This document shows, one piece after another, positions 29,245 to 36,134 of a stretch of DNA of 64,000 bases. Positions within the stretch are counted from its first letter, which is position 1, and the number at the start of each line of letters is the position of its first letter. Made by a program: the position numbers and the translations under genes. The notes under the pieces were generated by a model, which searched no databases, had not been told where the DNA came from, and saw nothing but the letters and a program-made list of their open reading frames with translations. The stretch comes from Actinopolyspora lacussalsi (GTDB taxonomy: Bacteria > Actinomycetota > Actinomycetes > Mycobacteriales > Pseudonocardiaceae), in the NCBI GenBank assembly GCA_030803735.1, contig JAURUC010000001.1, forward strand, positions 400,501-464,500, read 5' to 3'.

Positions 29245-29288
29245 CGGTCGAGCGGGCTGTCTCGACCGAGCGGGCTGCCTCGGTCGAG
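29245..29288 (-). repeat. Three-armed, mutually exclusive hairpins between two membrane genes
   Basis: CGGTCGAG (29245-29252) can pair with CTCGACCG (29261-29268). The same arm extended, CTCGACCGAG (29261-29270), can instead pair perfectly with CTCGGTCGAG (29279-29288). Both loops are 8 nt (CGGGCTGT and CGGGCTGC). The array begins 5 nt after the upstream stop codon and may tune expression of the downstream gene. Confidence 0.65.
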
Positions 29289-29293
29289 CGACG

Positions 29294-29992
29294 TCAGATC
29301 GCTATTCCGGCACCGACCAGCGCCCCGGCCATCGAGATGCCCAGTGACCACTCCCTGATCCACCGCTTTCCGGTGCGGGACGCGATCAGCTGCAGCACCA
29401 GCATCACCACCGCACCGGTGACGAAGGTGATCAGGTGGACACCGGATTTCATCGATTCGTTCAGGCCGAGGTAGCAGAAGGCGGCGATCATCGCCGCTCC
29501 CGGAACGATGGCCATCACCGACGGGTTCATCCCGCGGACCTTCCGGTCGGTGCGGCGCAGCAGTGGGGTGAGGACCAGCGCACTGATCATCCATGCCGCC
29601 CCGCCCGCGCTCATCGTGAACAGGACCAGTGCGAAAGCGGAATTGTCGTAGCCCGCTCCGCCGAGTTCGACCCCGATCGAGTCGGCGGCCGTCTGGGCGG
29701 CCAGTGTCTCGAACATCACCGAGCCGATCAGCCCGACCCGGGTGAGCACCGCCGGGGTGCCGAACGTCGTGAGCAGCCCGATCGCCACGAAAACCACCGC
29801 CAGCGACGGACCGAGGGCCGAGACGGCACCCGTGCGGAAGGCGCGGACGAGGGTTTCGCGCGGGATGTCGTTCGCTTTCGCCGCGTTCGACGCGGCACGC
29901 AGGTATGCCAGCGACTGCACCGTGATCACGAGGAAGATCCCGAGCACGGCCAGCCACAGCACCGGCGAGTACGCGATGTTCGGAGTACTCAT
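29294..29992 (-). CDS. DUF5058-like membrane protein
   Basis: 232 aa with about seven hydrophobic segments. The start SPVLWLAVLGIFLVITVQSL and the middle GAVSALGPSLAVVFVAIGLL with GLIGSVMFETLAA match my recollection of DUF5058, found beside M20 amidohydrolases in other bacteria. Transport is inferred only. ATG 29992 is preferred over the longer frame because AAAGGTG precedes it and the protein then begins just before the first helix. First gene of the operon. Confidence 0.7.
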   Translation of the reverse strand: MSTPNIAYSPVLWLAVLGIFLVITVQSLAYLRAASNAAKANDIPRETLVRAFRTGAVSALGPSLAVVFVAIGLLTTFGTPAVLTRVGLIGSVMFETLAAQTAADSIGVELGGAGYDNSAFALVLFTMSAGGAAWMISALVLTPLLRRTDRKVRGMNPSVMAIVPGAAMIAAFCYLGLNESMKSGVHLITFVTGAVVMLVLQLIASRTGKRWIREWSLGISMAGALVGAGIAI

Positions 29993-30154
29993 CCGCACAC
30001 CTTTCGTCAGCCGTCGGTTGGGCCGTCCGGAGGAGCGGAGTTCCGCCGGAGGCACTGCCTGATGGTTCCCGGAAGCATGTAGGAGAGCTCGGACGAGCCC
30101 TTGTGATCGCGGGAAATTTCGATTTCACTGCCTCGCGTGCAGGATTCCGCGAAC

Positions 30155-31174
30155 ATGGACGAGACGGATCTGGCTTTGGTGCACGCGCTGCAGTTACGGC
30201 CCAGAGTCAGCTGGGCACTCCTCGGAAGCGTGCTCGAGGTGGACCCCACCACGCTGGCCCGTCGATGGGACCGGCTGAGCCGACGTGGTCTGGCCTGGTT
30301 CAGCTGCTATCCCTCGAGCACGAAGGACTGGACCTGGCACGACTGGGAGGCGGGGGCCTACGTCGAGGTGGAGTGCTTTCCGGGGCACCGACAGGCCGTC
30401 ACCGAACGACTGGTGCGCAAGTCCTCGGTGTGGAACATCGACGCCACGTCGGGCAGGCGCGATCTGATGCTGACCATGATCGCGTCGAGCATCGTCGCCA
30501 TCGACACCGAGGTGTCCGAGTCGATCGCACCGATCCCCGGGGTGCGGGCCACTCGCACCCACTTCTTTCGGTCGATCTTCCGGGACGGCTCCAGCTGGCG
30601 GTTGAACGCTCTCTCGCCGGAGCAGCAGCGGCGGCTGACCTCGGAGCCCACCGCCGAGCGGGCCACGCGCCCGAGCGGTCAGGATCTCGAAGTGCTCCGG
30701 ATACTCGGGCCGAACGCGCGACTGTCGGCCTCGACGGTCGCCGAGCGGCTCGGATGTTCGGTGAGCACCGCCGGGCGCCGGATCACCCGGGTGATGGAGT
30801 CCGCGTTCGCCGCCGTACGTTGCGAGGTGGCGCACAGCATCGCGGGCTGGCAGGTGGCGGCGACGCTGTGGCTCGACGTGCCGCAACAGGACCTACGCAC
30901 CGTCGCCGCGGACATAGCGCGACTTCCGGAGATCCGGCTGTGCGTGACGGTCGGCAGCGAGGCGAACCTGGTGGCCCAGATCTGGCTGCACCGGCTGGAG
31001 GACCTGGACCGCTTCGAGATGCTGTTGGCCACCAAGTTCTCCGGCACCCGCGTGCTCGATCGCTGGATCACGCCGAGCTTCGCCAAGCGGCTCGGTCACG
31101 TCATCGACGTCGACGGTTGCCGGACCGGCTTCGTCCCGCTGTTCGGGGAGCGGGACCAGGAGATCGGGCCGTGA
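30155..31174 (+). CDS. Lrp/AsnC family regulator, duplicated
   Basis: 339 aa with two tandem AsnC-type units. The first wHTH (DETDLALVHALQLRPRVSWA) and a sensor domain are followed by a second wHTH (about residues 175-230: EVLRILGPNARLSASTVAERL) and a second sensor domain (about 235-320). Duplicated Lrp proteins usually control a divergent operon; here that is the DUF5058/permease/M20 operon 162 bases away. ATG 30155 is chosen; GTG 30137 is in frame. Confidence 0.85.
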   Translation: MDETDLALVHALQLRPRVSWALLGSVLEVDPTTLARRWDRLSRRGLAWFSCYPSSTKDWTWHDWEAGAYVEVECFPGHRQAVTERLVRKSSVWNIDATSGRRDLMLTMIASSIVAIDTEVSESIAPIPGVRATRTHFFRSIFRDGSSWRLNALSPEQQRRLTSEPTAERATRPSGQDLEVLRILGPNARLSASTVAERLGCSVSTAGRRITRVMESAFAAVRCEVAHSIAGWQVAATLWLDVPQQDLRTVAADIARLPEIRLCVTVGSEANLVAQIWLHRLEDLDRFEMLLATKFSGTRVLDRWITPSFAKRLGHVIDVDGCRTGFVPLFGERDQEIGP

Positions 31175-31205
31175 CGCCGATCGAGATATAGTCGAGTCAC
31201 CCGCT

Positions 31206-31219
31206 TGCTCCGTGGAGCA
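31206..31219. terminator. Small hairpin between convergent genes
   Basis: A perfect TGCTCC-GT-GGAGCA hairpin lies between the end of the Lrp-type gene and the end of the Imm1 gene. The stem is short and there is no U-tract. Confidence 0.35.
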
Positions 31220-31246
31220 CCGGCCCATTCGCGCGACAACCGCGTC

Positions 31247-31711
31247 TCAGTACCAGTAGCCGGGCTGCCACCGCACGGATTCGGGGCGTTGTCCGGTGCG
31301 GCAGTACTCGGCGATGGCCTCGCGGGCTTGCTCCAAGGGGATCGATGCCGAGGCGGGGAACCACAGGTCGCCTTCGGGGTCGAACAGCAGCGCCGGAGTC
31401 TCCTCGGTGGTGCGGGGGTTGTAGGAGTCGACGAGGTCTTGCTGTTCGGGCGTGCCGTTGTGGTAGCTGATCGCGCCCCATCCGAGGTCGGGCCGTGTGC
31501 AGACGCGGAGCTTGTGGCGTGGGAACTCGTTGATCGTGCCGTCCGGTGACTGGTGGCAGGGGCGATCCCAGACGTAGACCTCGGCGGGTTGTCGCGGAGG
31601 GTCGTGCACGAGTGTCCGTACGAGTTCGTCGATCTCGTTCGCTGTGTGCGCGTACCGGAAAAGATGGTGGAACACCGCGGTGACCACAGTTCCGGTTTCG
31701 AGGGTGGTCAT
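31247..31711 (-). CDS. Imm1-family immunity protein
   Basis: 154 aa, no signal peptide or membrane segment. It has the Imm1-like features of a helical N-terminus, a beta-rich middle (EVYVWDRPCHQSPDGTINEF), paired hydrophobic strands with PALLFDPEGDLWFPAS, and an end rich in Trp/Tyr (VRWQPGYWY). Imm1 proteins bind and neutralise polymorphic toxins, often deaminases. The ATG overlaps the toxin stop by four bases (ATGA), so toxin and antidote are co-translated. Confidence 0.75.
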   Translation of the reverse strand: MTTLETGTVVTAVFHHLFRYAHTANEIDELVRTLVHDPPRQPAEVYVWDRPCHQSPDGTINEFPRHKLRVCTRPDLGWGAISYHNGTPEQQDLVDSYNPRTTEETPALLFDPEGDLWFPASASIPLEQAREAIAEYCRTGQRPESVRWQPGYWY

Positions 31712-32445
31712 GGAGTGGCTTCTCCTCGGATCTCGATCGGTTGCGTTGCGCCGGGCTGCCACACGGCCAGTGTTGATCCGCGAGGCAGGATGGCTCGGAT
31801 TGCTATGGCGCAGCTCTGGAAGCCGGTGCACATCTCATTGTTGAGGACGACGACGCCGTAGGTCTGTCCCCGTTCTTTCATCCGTTGGGCGTATTTCGTT
31901 TCGACGTGGGTGTACACACCGGGTGCACCTTTCGGATTCCCCGAAGGGAACACGGTGGAGTTATGCAGGGTGAGGCGAGCGCGTTCGGATTCGTCGTCGC
32001 GTCCGCTGGTTTCGATGAGTTCGGTGCCGTCCTGGTCATAGACGAGTCCGGTGGTTTGTCCGCCGGTGTAGTCGGGCAGCCGCTCGCGGACCTGGTCGAT
32101 CCAGGTGCGGTCGCGGGCCGTGTCAGTGGGAACGCGTGGAAAGGTCGAGGGGTGGGGCAGGCTCGGCGGCGGCTGATCGCCGTGCACGCCGAGCAGGCCC
32201 AGATAGTTCACCAGGTGCTCGCGGGTGTTCTCGGACAGTGCGAGCACGTCGTCGATGAGCTCGCGTGCTCGCTCGAACAAGGCACAGCCGTTCTCCAATT
32301 CGGGTGAGGTGCTGCCCTGGCCGATTTCGGCCAGGGTCGGTAGGGCGTATTCCTCGATCCAGGCACGTACTTGGTGCAGTCGCTCGGGCGGCAGTTGTCC
32401 GAGCACCCCGCCGAGTGTGTTGCCCACCTCTTCCACATGGGACAT
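31708..32445 (-). CDS. SCP1.201/DddA-like deaminase toxin
   Basis: 245 aa. Residues 1-90 are helical; a proline-rich hinge (91-105) leads to the C-terminal deaminase-like domain. In that domain H180 and E182 (YTHVETKYAQRM) are the metal ligand and proton-shuttling glutamate, and C206 and C212 (EMCTGFQSCAIA) the other ligands. ILPRGSTLAVWQPG is the usual end of the fold. DddA, a member of this superfamily, deaminates cytosine in double-stranded DNA; whether this one targets DNA, RNA or nucleotides is unknown. No RHS, YD or signal region is fused. GGGGAG precedes the ATG. Coupled to Imm1. Confidence 0.8.
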   Translation of the reverse strand: MSHVEEVGNTLGGVLGQLPPERLHQVRAWIEEYALPTLAEIGQGSTSPELENGCALFERARELIDDVLALSENTREHLVNYLGLLGVHGDQPPPSLPHPSTFPRVPTDTARDRTWIDQVRERLPDYTGGQTTGLVYDQDGTELIETSGRDDESERARLTLHNSTVFPSGNPKGAPGVYTHVETKYAQRMKERGQTYGVVVLNNEMCTGFQSCAIAIRAILPRGSTLAVWQPGATQPIEIRGEATP

Positions 32446-32454
32446 ACCGCTCCC

Positions 32455-32688
32455 CTACAGGACGGCGGAGAAAGCACTGACGTGTTCGGTGGCCCGCATA
32501 ACCGCTTGGACCGCTTCATCCGTCTTCTCGTGGGCGGTGGCGAACAGTTGGTCATCATTCGTGCTGGTCCCGGCCACCTGGTGCAGCAGCCCACGGAGCT
32601 CCTCCAGCCTGGTTCGCACGGCCGCAAGCTCACCGGTGGGCGCGGTATCGATGATCTGGTGCAACTGGCCGCGGATTTCTTCGAGCAT
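32455..32688 (-). CDS. Small helical protein upstream of the deaminase toxin
   Basis: 77 aa, predicted as two long helices around a polar turn (AGTSTNDDQ), with no membrane segment. ATG with AGGAG 6 nt upstream; the toxin follows after 9 bases. The size and helix-turn-helix-pair shape recall WXG100-like export partners, but no WXG motif is present. Similar small proteins (possibly the DUF6244 group, from memory) precede SCP1.201 deaminases in other actinomycetes. A role as toxin chaperone or export partner is inferred. Confidence 0.65.
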   Translation of the reverse strand: MLEEIRGQLHQIIDTAPTGELAAVRTRLEELRGLLHQVAGTSTNDDQLFATAHEKTDEAVQAVMRATEHVSAFSAVL

Positions 32689-32785
32689 ACGGTTCTCCTA
32701 TCGATGGGATGTGACGGCCAACTCCTGCCTGGGGTTGGTATTGAGAAGGCGACCCGTTGGGTGGCGGTATAGCTGTCTTGGTCAT
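32630..32785 (-). CDS. Possible 51-aa ORF overlapping the helical protein gene
   Basis: Begins MTKTAIPPPNGSPSQ at an ATG 4 nt after AGGAGAG, but its last 59 bases overlap the next start region out of frame, and composition is Pro/Arg-rich. It could be a translated leader for the toxin operon or chance. Confidence 0.25.
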   Translation of the reverse strand: MTKTAIPPPNGSPSQYQPQAGVGRHIPSIGEPYARRNPRPVAPDHRYRAHR

Positions 32786-32852
32786 GTCTCTCCTGGTGGG
32801 TACCGCCCGGCCGGGACGGGGGAGGGGAGTAGCCCGGCCGGGCGGCGGACGG

Positions 32853-32871
32853 CCCGGCACCGGAGGCCGGG
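32853..32871 (-). terminator. GC-rich hairpin upstream of the toxin operon
   Basis: CCCGGC and GCCGGG arms with a 7-nt loop, next to a palindrome GCCCGGCCGGGC at about 32832-32843. No U-tract. It could separate the small-ORF string from the toxin genes. Confidence 0.3.
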
Positions 32872-32895
32872 GGCTCGGCAGTGCCGGACCGTGGT

Positions 32896-33117
32896 TCAAA
32901 GGCGTCGTAATCCGTTCAGGACGCGACGCATCAGATCGAGTTCCGGGGCCTCCGGGGCGGAGTGCGGTTCCGGGGTATTCTCCGGGCGCCACTCCGGTAG
33001 GTAGGGACTACCGGAGTGGCCTTCTTTCGGTGATATCGGAGGCAGCGTGCCGGACCATCGGTAATACCGGGGTGGTCGTGCCACCCGCGATTCCTGAGTC
33101 CGAGGTTCGTCCGTCAT
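32896..33117 (-). CDS. Small hypothetical protein, conserved-looking tail
   Basis: 73 aa. A Pro/Arg/Tyr-rich body leads to an amphipathic end ELDLMRRVLNGLRRL, a tail type seen in small actinomycete proteins near XRE/DUF397 loci (recollection). No recognised domain. The ATG has no ribosome site; it lies 14 bases after the previous stop, so coupled translation is possible. Confidence 0.45.
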   Translation of the reverse strand: MTDEPRTQESRVARPPRYYRWSGTLPPISPKEGHSGSPYLPEWRPENTPEPHSAPEAPELDLMRRVLNGLRRL

Positions 33118-33131
33118 TTCGGGAGTACCAT

Positions 33132-33359
33132 CTACCGTTCCGATCGAGAGTCCGTGTCGTCGAGTTCTCTCAGGGGTAGGATTTCCGAGCTGTCGATCGC
33201 TGCTCGTAAGATGTCGCTTGTGACTGGGGAGTCGCTCGTGAATGGGGGAGAGTCGGCGATAGCCGAATCGAGTATCGGCGTGAAGTAACTTCGAGCGGGA
33301 ATGTCAGGATTCGGATCGCCCTGGAAGGCGAGGATGTAACCACGGCTCTTTTGACTCAA
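33132..33359 (-). CDS. Small hypothetical protein
   Basis: 75 aa with balanced amino-acid composition (Asp, Ser, Ile, Pro), unlike a chance frame in GC-rich DNA. The TTG start lies 4 nt after the TAA of the zinc-ribbon-like gene, which favours reinitiation. No domain recognised. Confidence 0.4.
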   Translation of the reverse strand: MSQKSRGYILAFQGDPNPDIPARSYFTPILDSAIADSPPFTSDSPVTSDILRAAIDSSEILPLRELDDTDSRSER

Positions 33360-33363
33360 CTGC

Positions 33364-33849
33364 TTAGAGCTCGTATTTGCGTATGTGCGAGCCCATCCAC
33401 TCGCACTCGGGGCAGTGCTGCCAGCTCGACGGCGGTGTTCCGGGGGTGAACCAGCCCAGAAACCCGCAGACCGTCTGCGCTGCGTGGCCGTCCCGGTATC
33501 CGCTGATGAGCAGGTCCGCCGAGACGTCGTGCCAGATCCGGTCGTCGCTCAGTGACGCCGCGTAGGCGGGGCCGCTCAGGACGATTTCCGATTTCCGCTC
33601 CCGATCCGCTGTCTCCGGAAGCCGGGACGGTGTGGTCTCCGCCGGTTCTACCGGTGCGCTTTGCAGGCACAGCTCGCACGGCATCCCGGCGAACGCTTCC
33701 GTGCTTTCCAGGTTGCTGTAGTGGGTGATGAAACCGCAGTAGGCTTTCCGTATTCCGTCCGGCCTCGTGCTCTCGTCCGGAGTGAAGATGTGCACCGAGC
33801 GCACCGTCGGAGGGTGGTTCTCGTTCAGCCGGGCGAGAATGATGTTCAC
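33364..33849 (-). CDS. Protein with two zinc-ribbon-like modules
   Basis: 161 aa that looks internally duplicated. Module 1 has H, then AYCGFITHY and PCELC; module 2 has H, then TVCGFLGWF and HCPEC. Both follow the order His, about 15-20 residues, CGF, about 12-20 residues, CxxC. This pattern suits two small metal-binding ribbons joined by an Arg/Glu-rich linker. The GTG start follows AAGGGG by 7 nt and overlaps the stop of the preceding TM gene (GTGA). Function unknown. Confidence 0.65.
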   Translation of the reverse strand: MNIILARLNENHPPTVRSVHIFTPDESTRPDGIRKAYCGFITHYSNLESTEAFAGMPCELCLQSAPVEPAETTPSRLPETADRERKSEIVLSGPAYAASLSDDRIWHDVSADLLISGYRDGHAAQTVCGFLGWFTPGTPPSSWQHCPECEWMGSHIRKYEL

Positions 33850-34022
33850 AGCCCATCCCCTTTCGGGCGAGATTCCGGGTACCTCTCCCACATCCGCCGA
33901 GTAGTTCGCCTCGCCCGATTTCGGGCTCGTTTCTTCTCCAGTGGCGGCAGTTCGTAGACCACCACCGCCCACGGCAGCGCGGCCACCAGAGCCGCCAACG
34001 CGAGGATTAGTTCTGTTCGCAC
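33846..34022 (-). CDS. 58-aa single-pass membrane protein
   Basis: One transmembrane helix (about residues 4-24: ELILALAALVAALPWAVVVY) followed by a very basic cytoplasmic tail (EKKRARNRARRTTRRMW). The GTG start is preceded by AAAGGT. Its stop overlaps the GTG of the zinc-ribbon-like gene, which strongly supports translation. Confidence 0.6.
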   Translation of the reverse strand: MRTELILALAALVAALPWAVVVYELPPLEKKRARNRARRTTRRMWERYPESRPKGDGL

Positions 34023-34024
34023 GG

Positions 34025-34111
34025 TTACCTTTCACGGACATCGGCGGCGATGTCCACCACGAGCCGGATCGCCGTCACACACGCGGCGATGACTTTCGGG
34101 ACCGGAAACAT
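34025..34111 (-). CDS. Possible 28-aa ORF
   Basis: Short frame MFPVPKVIAACVTAIRLVVD... with an amphipathic or membrane-like helix and GGTGAG 4 nt before the ATG. It ends 2 bases before the next start. Plausible as a link in the coupled string, unproven. Confidence 0.3.
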   Translation of the reverse strand: MFPVPKVIAACVTAIRLVVDIAADVRER

Positions 34112-34116
34112 CGAAC

Positions 34117-34335
34117 TCACCGTCCATCCGGGAGACCGCGGATCCGCTGCAGGCATTGGCAGTCCCGGCACCTCGTGACCCGCTCAGGTGTGTCGCCGCT
34201 CGCGGGTATCCGGTGCTGCCTCCGGCAGAGCGTGTACGTCTCCGAGTAGACCTCGCTGATATCGGGGGCACCGGGATCGTGTGCTCGGTTACGTGCGGCA
34301 GTTCGTCCGCTCTCAACCGATGGCTGTGGGAGCAA
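34117..34335 (-). CDS. Small Cys-rich protein, start uncertain
   Basis: Up to 72 aa. The C-terminal half has TLCRRQHRIP, then TRCRDCQCL, a C...H...CxxC order similar to the larger zinc-ribbon-like protein downstream. The earliest start is a TTG with no clear ribosome site. It ends 5 bases before the 28-aa ORF. Confidence 0.4.
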   Translation of the reverse strand: MLPQPSVESGRTAARNRAHDPGAPDISEVYSETYTLCRRQHRIPASGDTPERVTRCRDCQCLQRIRGLPDGR

Positions 34336-34385
34336 TGCACTCCGTGCCGGAACGGTAGCGGGCGTTGGTTCAAACGTTCCATGCG

Positions 34386-34418
34386 TGACAAGTTGTCAGA
34401 GTTTAGTGAAAATTTTCA
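34386..34418. promoter_or_regulatory. Two perfect AT-rich palindromes in a divergent intergenic region
   Basis: TGACAA-G-TTGTCA (34386-34398) and TGAAAATTTTCA (34407-34418) share the pattern TGAnAA..TTnTCA, with centres about two helical turns apart. They stand out in GC-rich DNA, about 55 bases before the XRE gene and upstream of the reverse small-ORF string. Likely operators for the XRE protein. Confidence 0.65.
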
Positions 34419-34459
34419 ATGCCTCATTCGGGTGATCACGTGTATCCCGGTCGCCCTCG

Positions 34460-34465
34460 TAGTCT
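34460..34465 (+). promoter_or_regulatory. -10 element of a leaderless XRE transcript
   Basis: TAGTCT ends 6 nt before the ATG at 34472. No ribosome site is present. Confidence 0.6.
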
Positions 34466-34471
34466 GAACGC

Positions 34472-35311
34472 ATGGCGAATACCCCGCGAGCACGTGCTCT
34501 AGGTCGTGAACTGCGTAAACGTCGAGAAGCCGCCGGTTTGACGCTGGAAGCGACAGCGGAGAAAGCTCAGTGGTCACTGGCCAAGGTAGGCAGGCTGGAA
34601 CGTGCTGATCAGGGGATTTCCGAGGGTGATGTAGCCACACTTCTGTTCGCTCTTGGCGTTTCGGGTGAAGATCGTGAGCAACTGCTGAAGTTGACGAGGG
34701 AGCTCGATCAACCGGCTTGGTGGGAAGGACAGCGTGGCCTCCCCAACGTGACGAGTGCGCTGATCGATGCCGAGAGCCGGGCAGAACGAATCGTGGATCT
34801 ATCGACGTTGGTGGTTCCAGGACTACTGCAGACGAGGATGTACAGCGAGGCGCTGTTCCGGGCGTCAGGGATACGGGACGTTTCGTCCGCCGCCTCAGCT
34901 CGACAGCTGAGGCAAGGCATTCTCACCCAGGATGACCCAGTTTCATTTACGGCTCTGATTGACGAGTCGGTCCTCCAGCGTCCAGTTGGTAGCCACAGTA
35001 TCGCAGCTGTTCAGCTACGACACGTCGAACACATGGCGAGTACGTGCGAAAATGTGTCGGTCTATGTGATACCGACATCCGTTGGCGCACACCCCGGTAT
35101 GGACGGGCCATATGCAGTGCTGCATCTCCCAGCCGCTACTTATGTCCACGCAGAGGCTGGCAATGCCGGGTTTCTCATCGACGACGAGACGGATGTGCGT
35201 CCGTTCGTAGATACGATAGATAGGGTGCGTACGTACACACTGTCGAGTGAACCCTCGCTGAAGACAGTGGCCGCGTACGCAGACGAGCACGAACGGAAGG
35301 CGAACGAATGA
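34472..35311 (+). CDS. XRE-family regulator with DUF5753
   Basis: 279 aa. Residues 8-65 form a Cro/C1 helix-turn-helix (LGRELRKRREAAGLTLEATA); the remainder is DUF5753, with the characteristic ERIVDLSTLVVPGLLQT and GPYAVLHLP. Such regulators work with a small DUF397 partner in actinomycete development and antibiotic control (WhiJ-like systems). Overlaps the DUF397 gene by 4 bases. The upstream palindromes probably serve autoregulation and may also control the divergent small ORFs. Confidence 0.9.
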   Translation: MANTPRARALGRELRKRREAAGLTLEATAEKAQWSLAKVGRLERADQGISEGDVATLLFALGVSGEDREQLLKLTRELDQPAWWEGQRGLPNVTSALIDAESRAERIVDLSTLVVPGLLQTRMYSEALFRASGIRDVSSAASARQLRQGILTQDDPVSFTALIDESVLQRPVGSHSIAAVQLRHVEHMASTCENVSVYVIPTSVGAHPGMDGPYAVLHLPAATYVHAEAGNAGFLIDDETDVRPFVDTIDRVRTYTLSSEPSLKTVAAYADEHERKANE

Positions 35312-35508
35312 TGACCACCACTCCGCACTGGCGAAAGAGTAGCCGCAGCGGCGGCGCAGGTGGTAACTGCGTCGAGGTCGCTCAGAACTTCCCGTCTGCC
35401 GCTCTCGTCAGGGACAGCAAACTAGGGGAGACCTCTCCTGTCCTGAGTACGAAGCACGAGACTTTCACCGCGTTCATCGACGCGGTGAAGGCCGATCGGT
35501 TCGAGTGA
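35308..35508 (+). CDS. DUF397 protein
   Basis: 66 aa with the family pattern WRKSSRSGG..GNCVEVA, VRDSK and a final TFTAFIDAVKADRF. Small partner, probably antagonist, of the XRE-DUF5753 regulator to whose gene it is coupled (ATGA overlap). Confidence 0.92.
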   Translation: MMTTTPHWRKSSRSGGAGGNCVEVAQNFPSAALVRDSKLGETSPVLSTKHETFTAFIDAVKADRFE

Positions 35509-35524
35509 ATCCCAGCGAACGGTC

Positions 35525-35576
35525 CAGCGCTCCCGGGGACCACTTCATGACGAAGGTGGACCGGGGGCGCTGTTTT
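35525..35576 (+). terminator. Strong terminator after the XRE-DUF397 operon
   Basis: A 12-bp stem with one G-U pair (35525-35536 with 35561-35572) and an inner CCACTTC/GAAGGTGG stem is followed directly by TTTT. Confidence 0.85.
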
Positions 35577-35612
35577 GGCTCATGTGGCCCGCGACGACGG
35601 TGATACCCGCCC

Positions 35613-35960
35613 TTACTTGTGGCTGACCACGTTGACCACTCGGCCGTTGGGGTCGCGGACGAAGAAGCGGCGCACTCCCCAGTCCTCGTCCCGCAGTGGG
35701 TGCACGATCTCCGCACCGTTCTCCACCATCCGCGCGTGGACGGCGTCGACATCGTCGACCTCGACACTCATGTCCGGCACGACCGTGGCGGTCTCGTCGT
35801 GGGTCATGAAGGTCACCTGGGCCGTGGGATTGCTGGGCGAGGCCAGCGTCATCACCCAACCGAGGTTCATCACCTCCTCGAACCCCATCAGACCGTAGAA
35901 TTCCCGGCTCTCGTCCATGGCTTCCGAGCGGATGTCGGGCATGGCGCGGCGGATGGACAT
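35613..35960 (-). CDS. VOC (glyoxalase/bleomycin-resistance fold) protein
   Basis: 115 aa single-domain VOC fold. It has an N-terminal strand MPDIRSEAMDESREFYGLMGF, a middle MSVEVDDVDAVHARMVENGAEIVHP and a C-terminal WGVRRFFVRDPNGRVVNVVSH with the acidic/His metal positions. The substrate cannot be assigned. The ATG at 35960 follows GGAGT; the longer frame upstream is Arg-rich. Confidence 0.85.
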   Translation of the reverse strand: MSIRRAMPDIRSEAMDESREFYGLMGFEEVMNLGWVMTLASPSNPTAQVTFMTHDETATVVPDMSVEVDDVDAVHARMVENGAEIVHPLRDEDWGVRRFFVRDPNGRVVNVVSHK

Positions 35961-36134
35961 CGGCGACTCCTGTTCGAACGAGGAAACACAGCGTCCCCGA
36001 TTCTCCGCCGAGGGGCGACACCGCACATCGAACGCGGTACGAACCGTCGCGAACACACACGTCCGGAGTAGGGACACCCCAGCACCGGAGTTCCAGTACC
36101 GGCGACCCGGGCCGAGAAGGCCCCGCCCCGGTGA

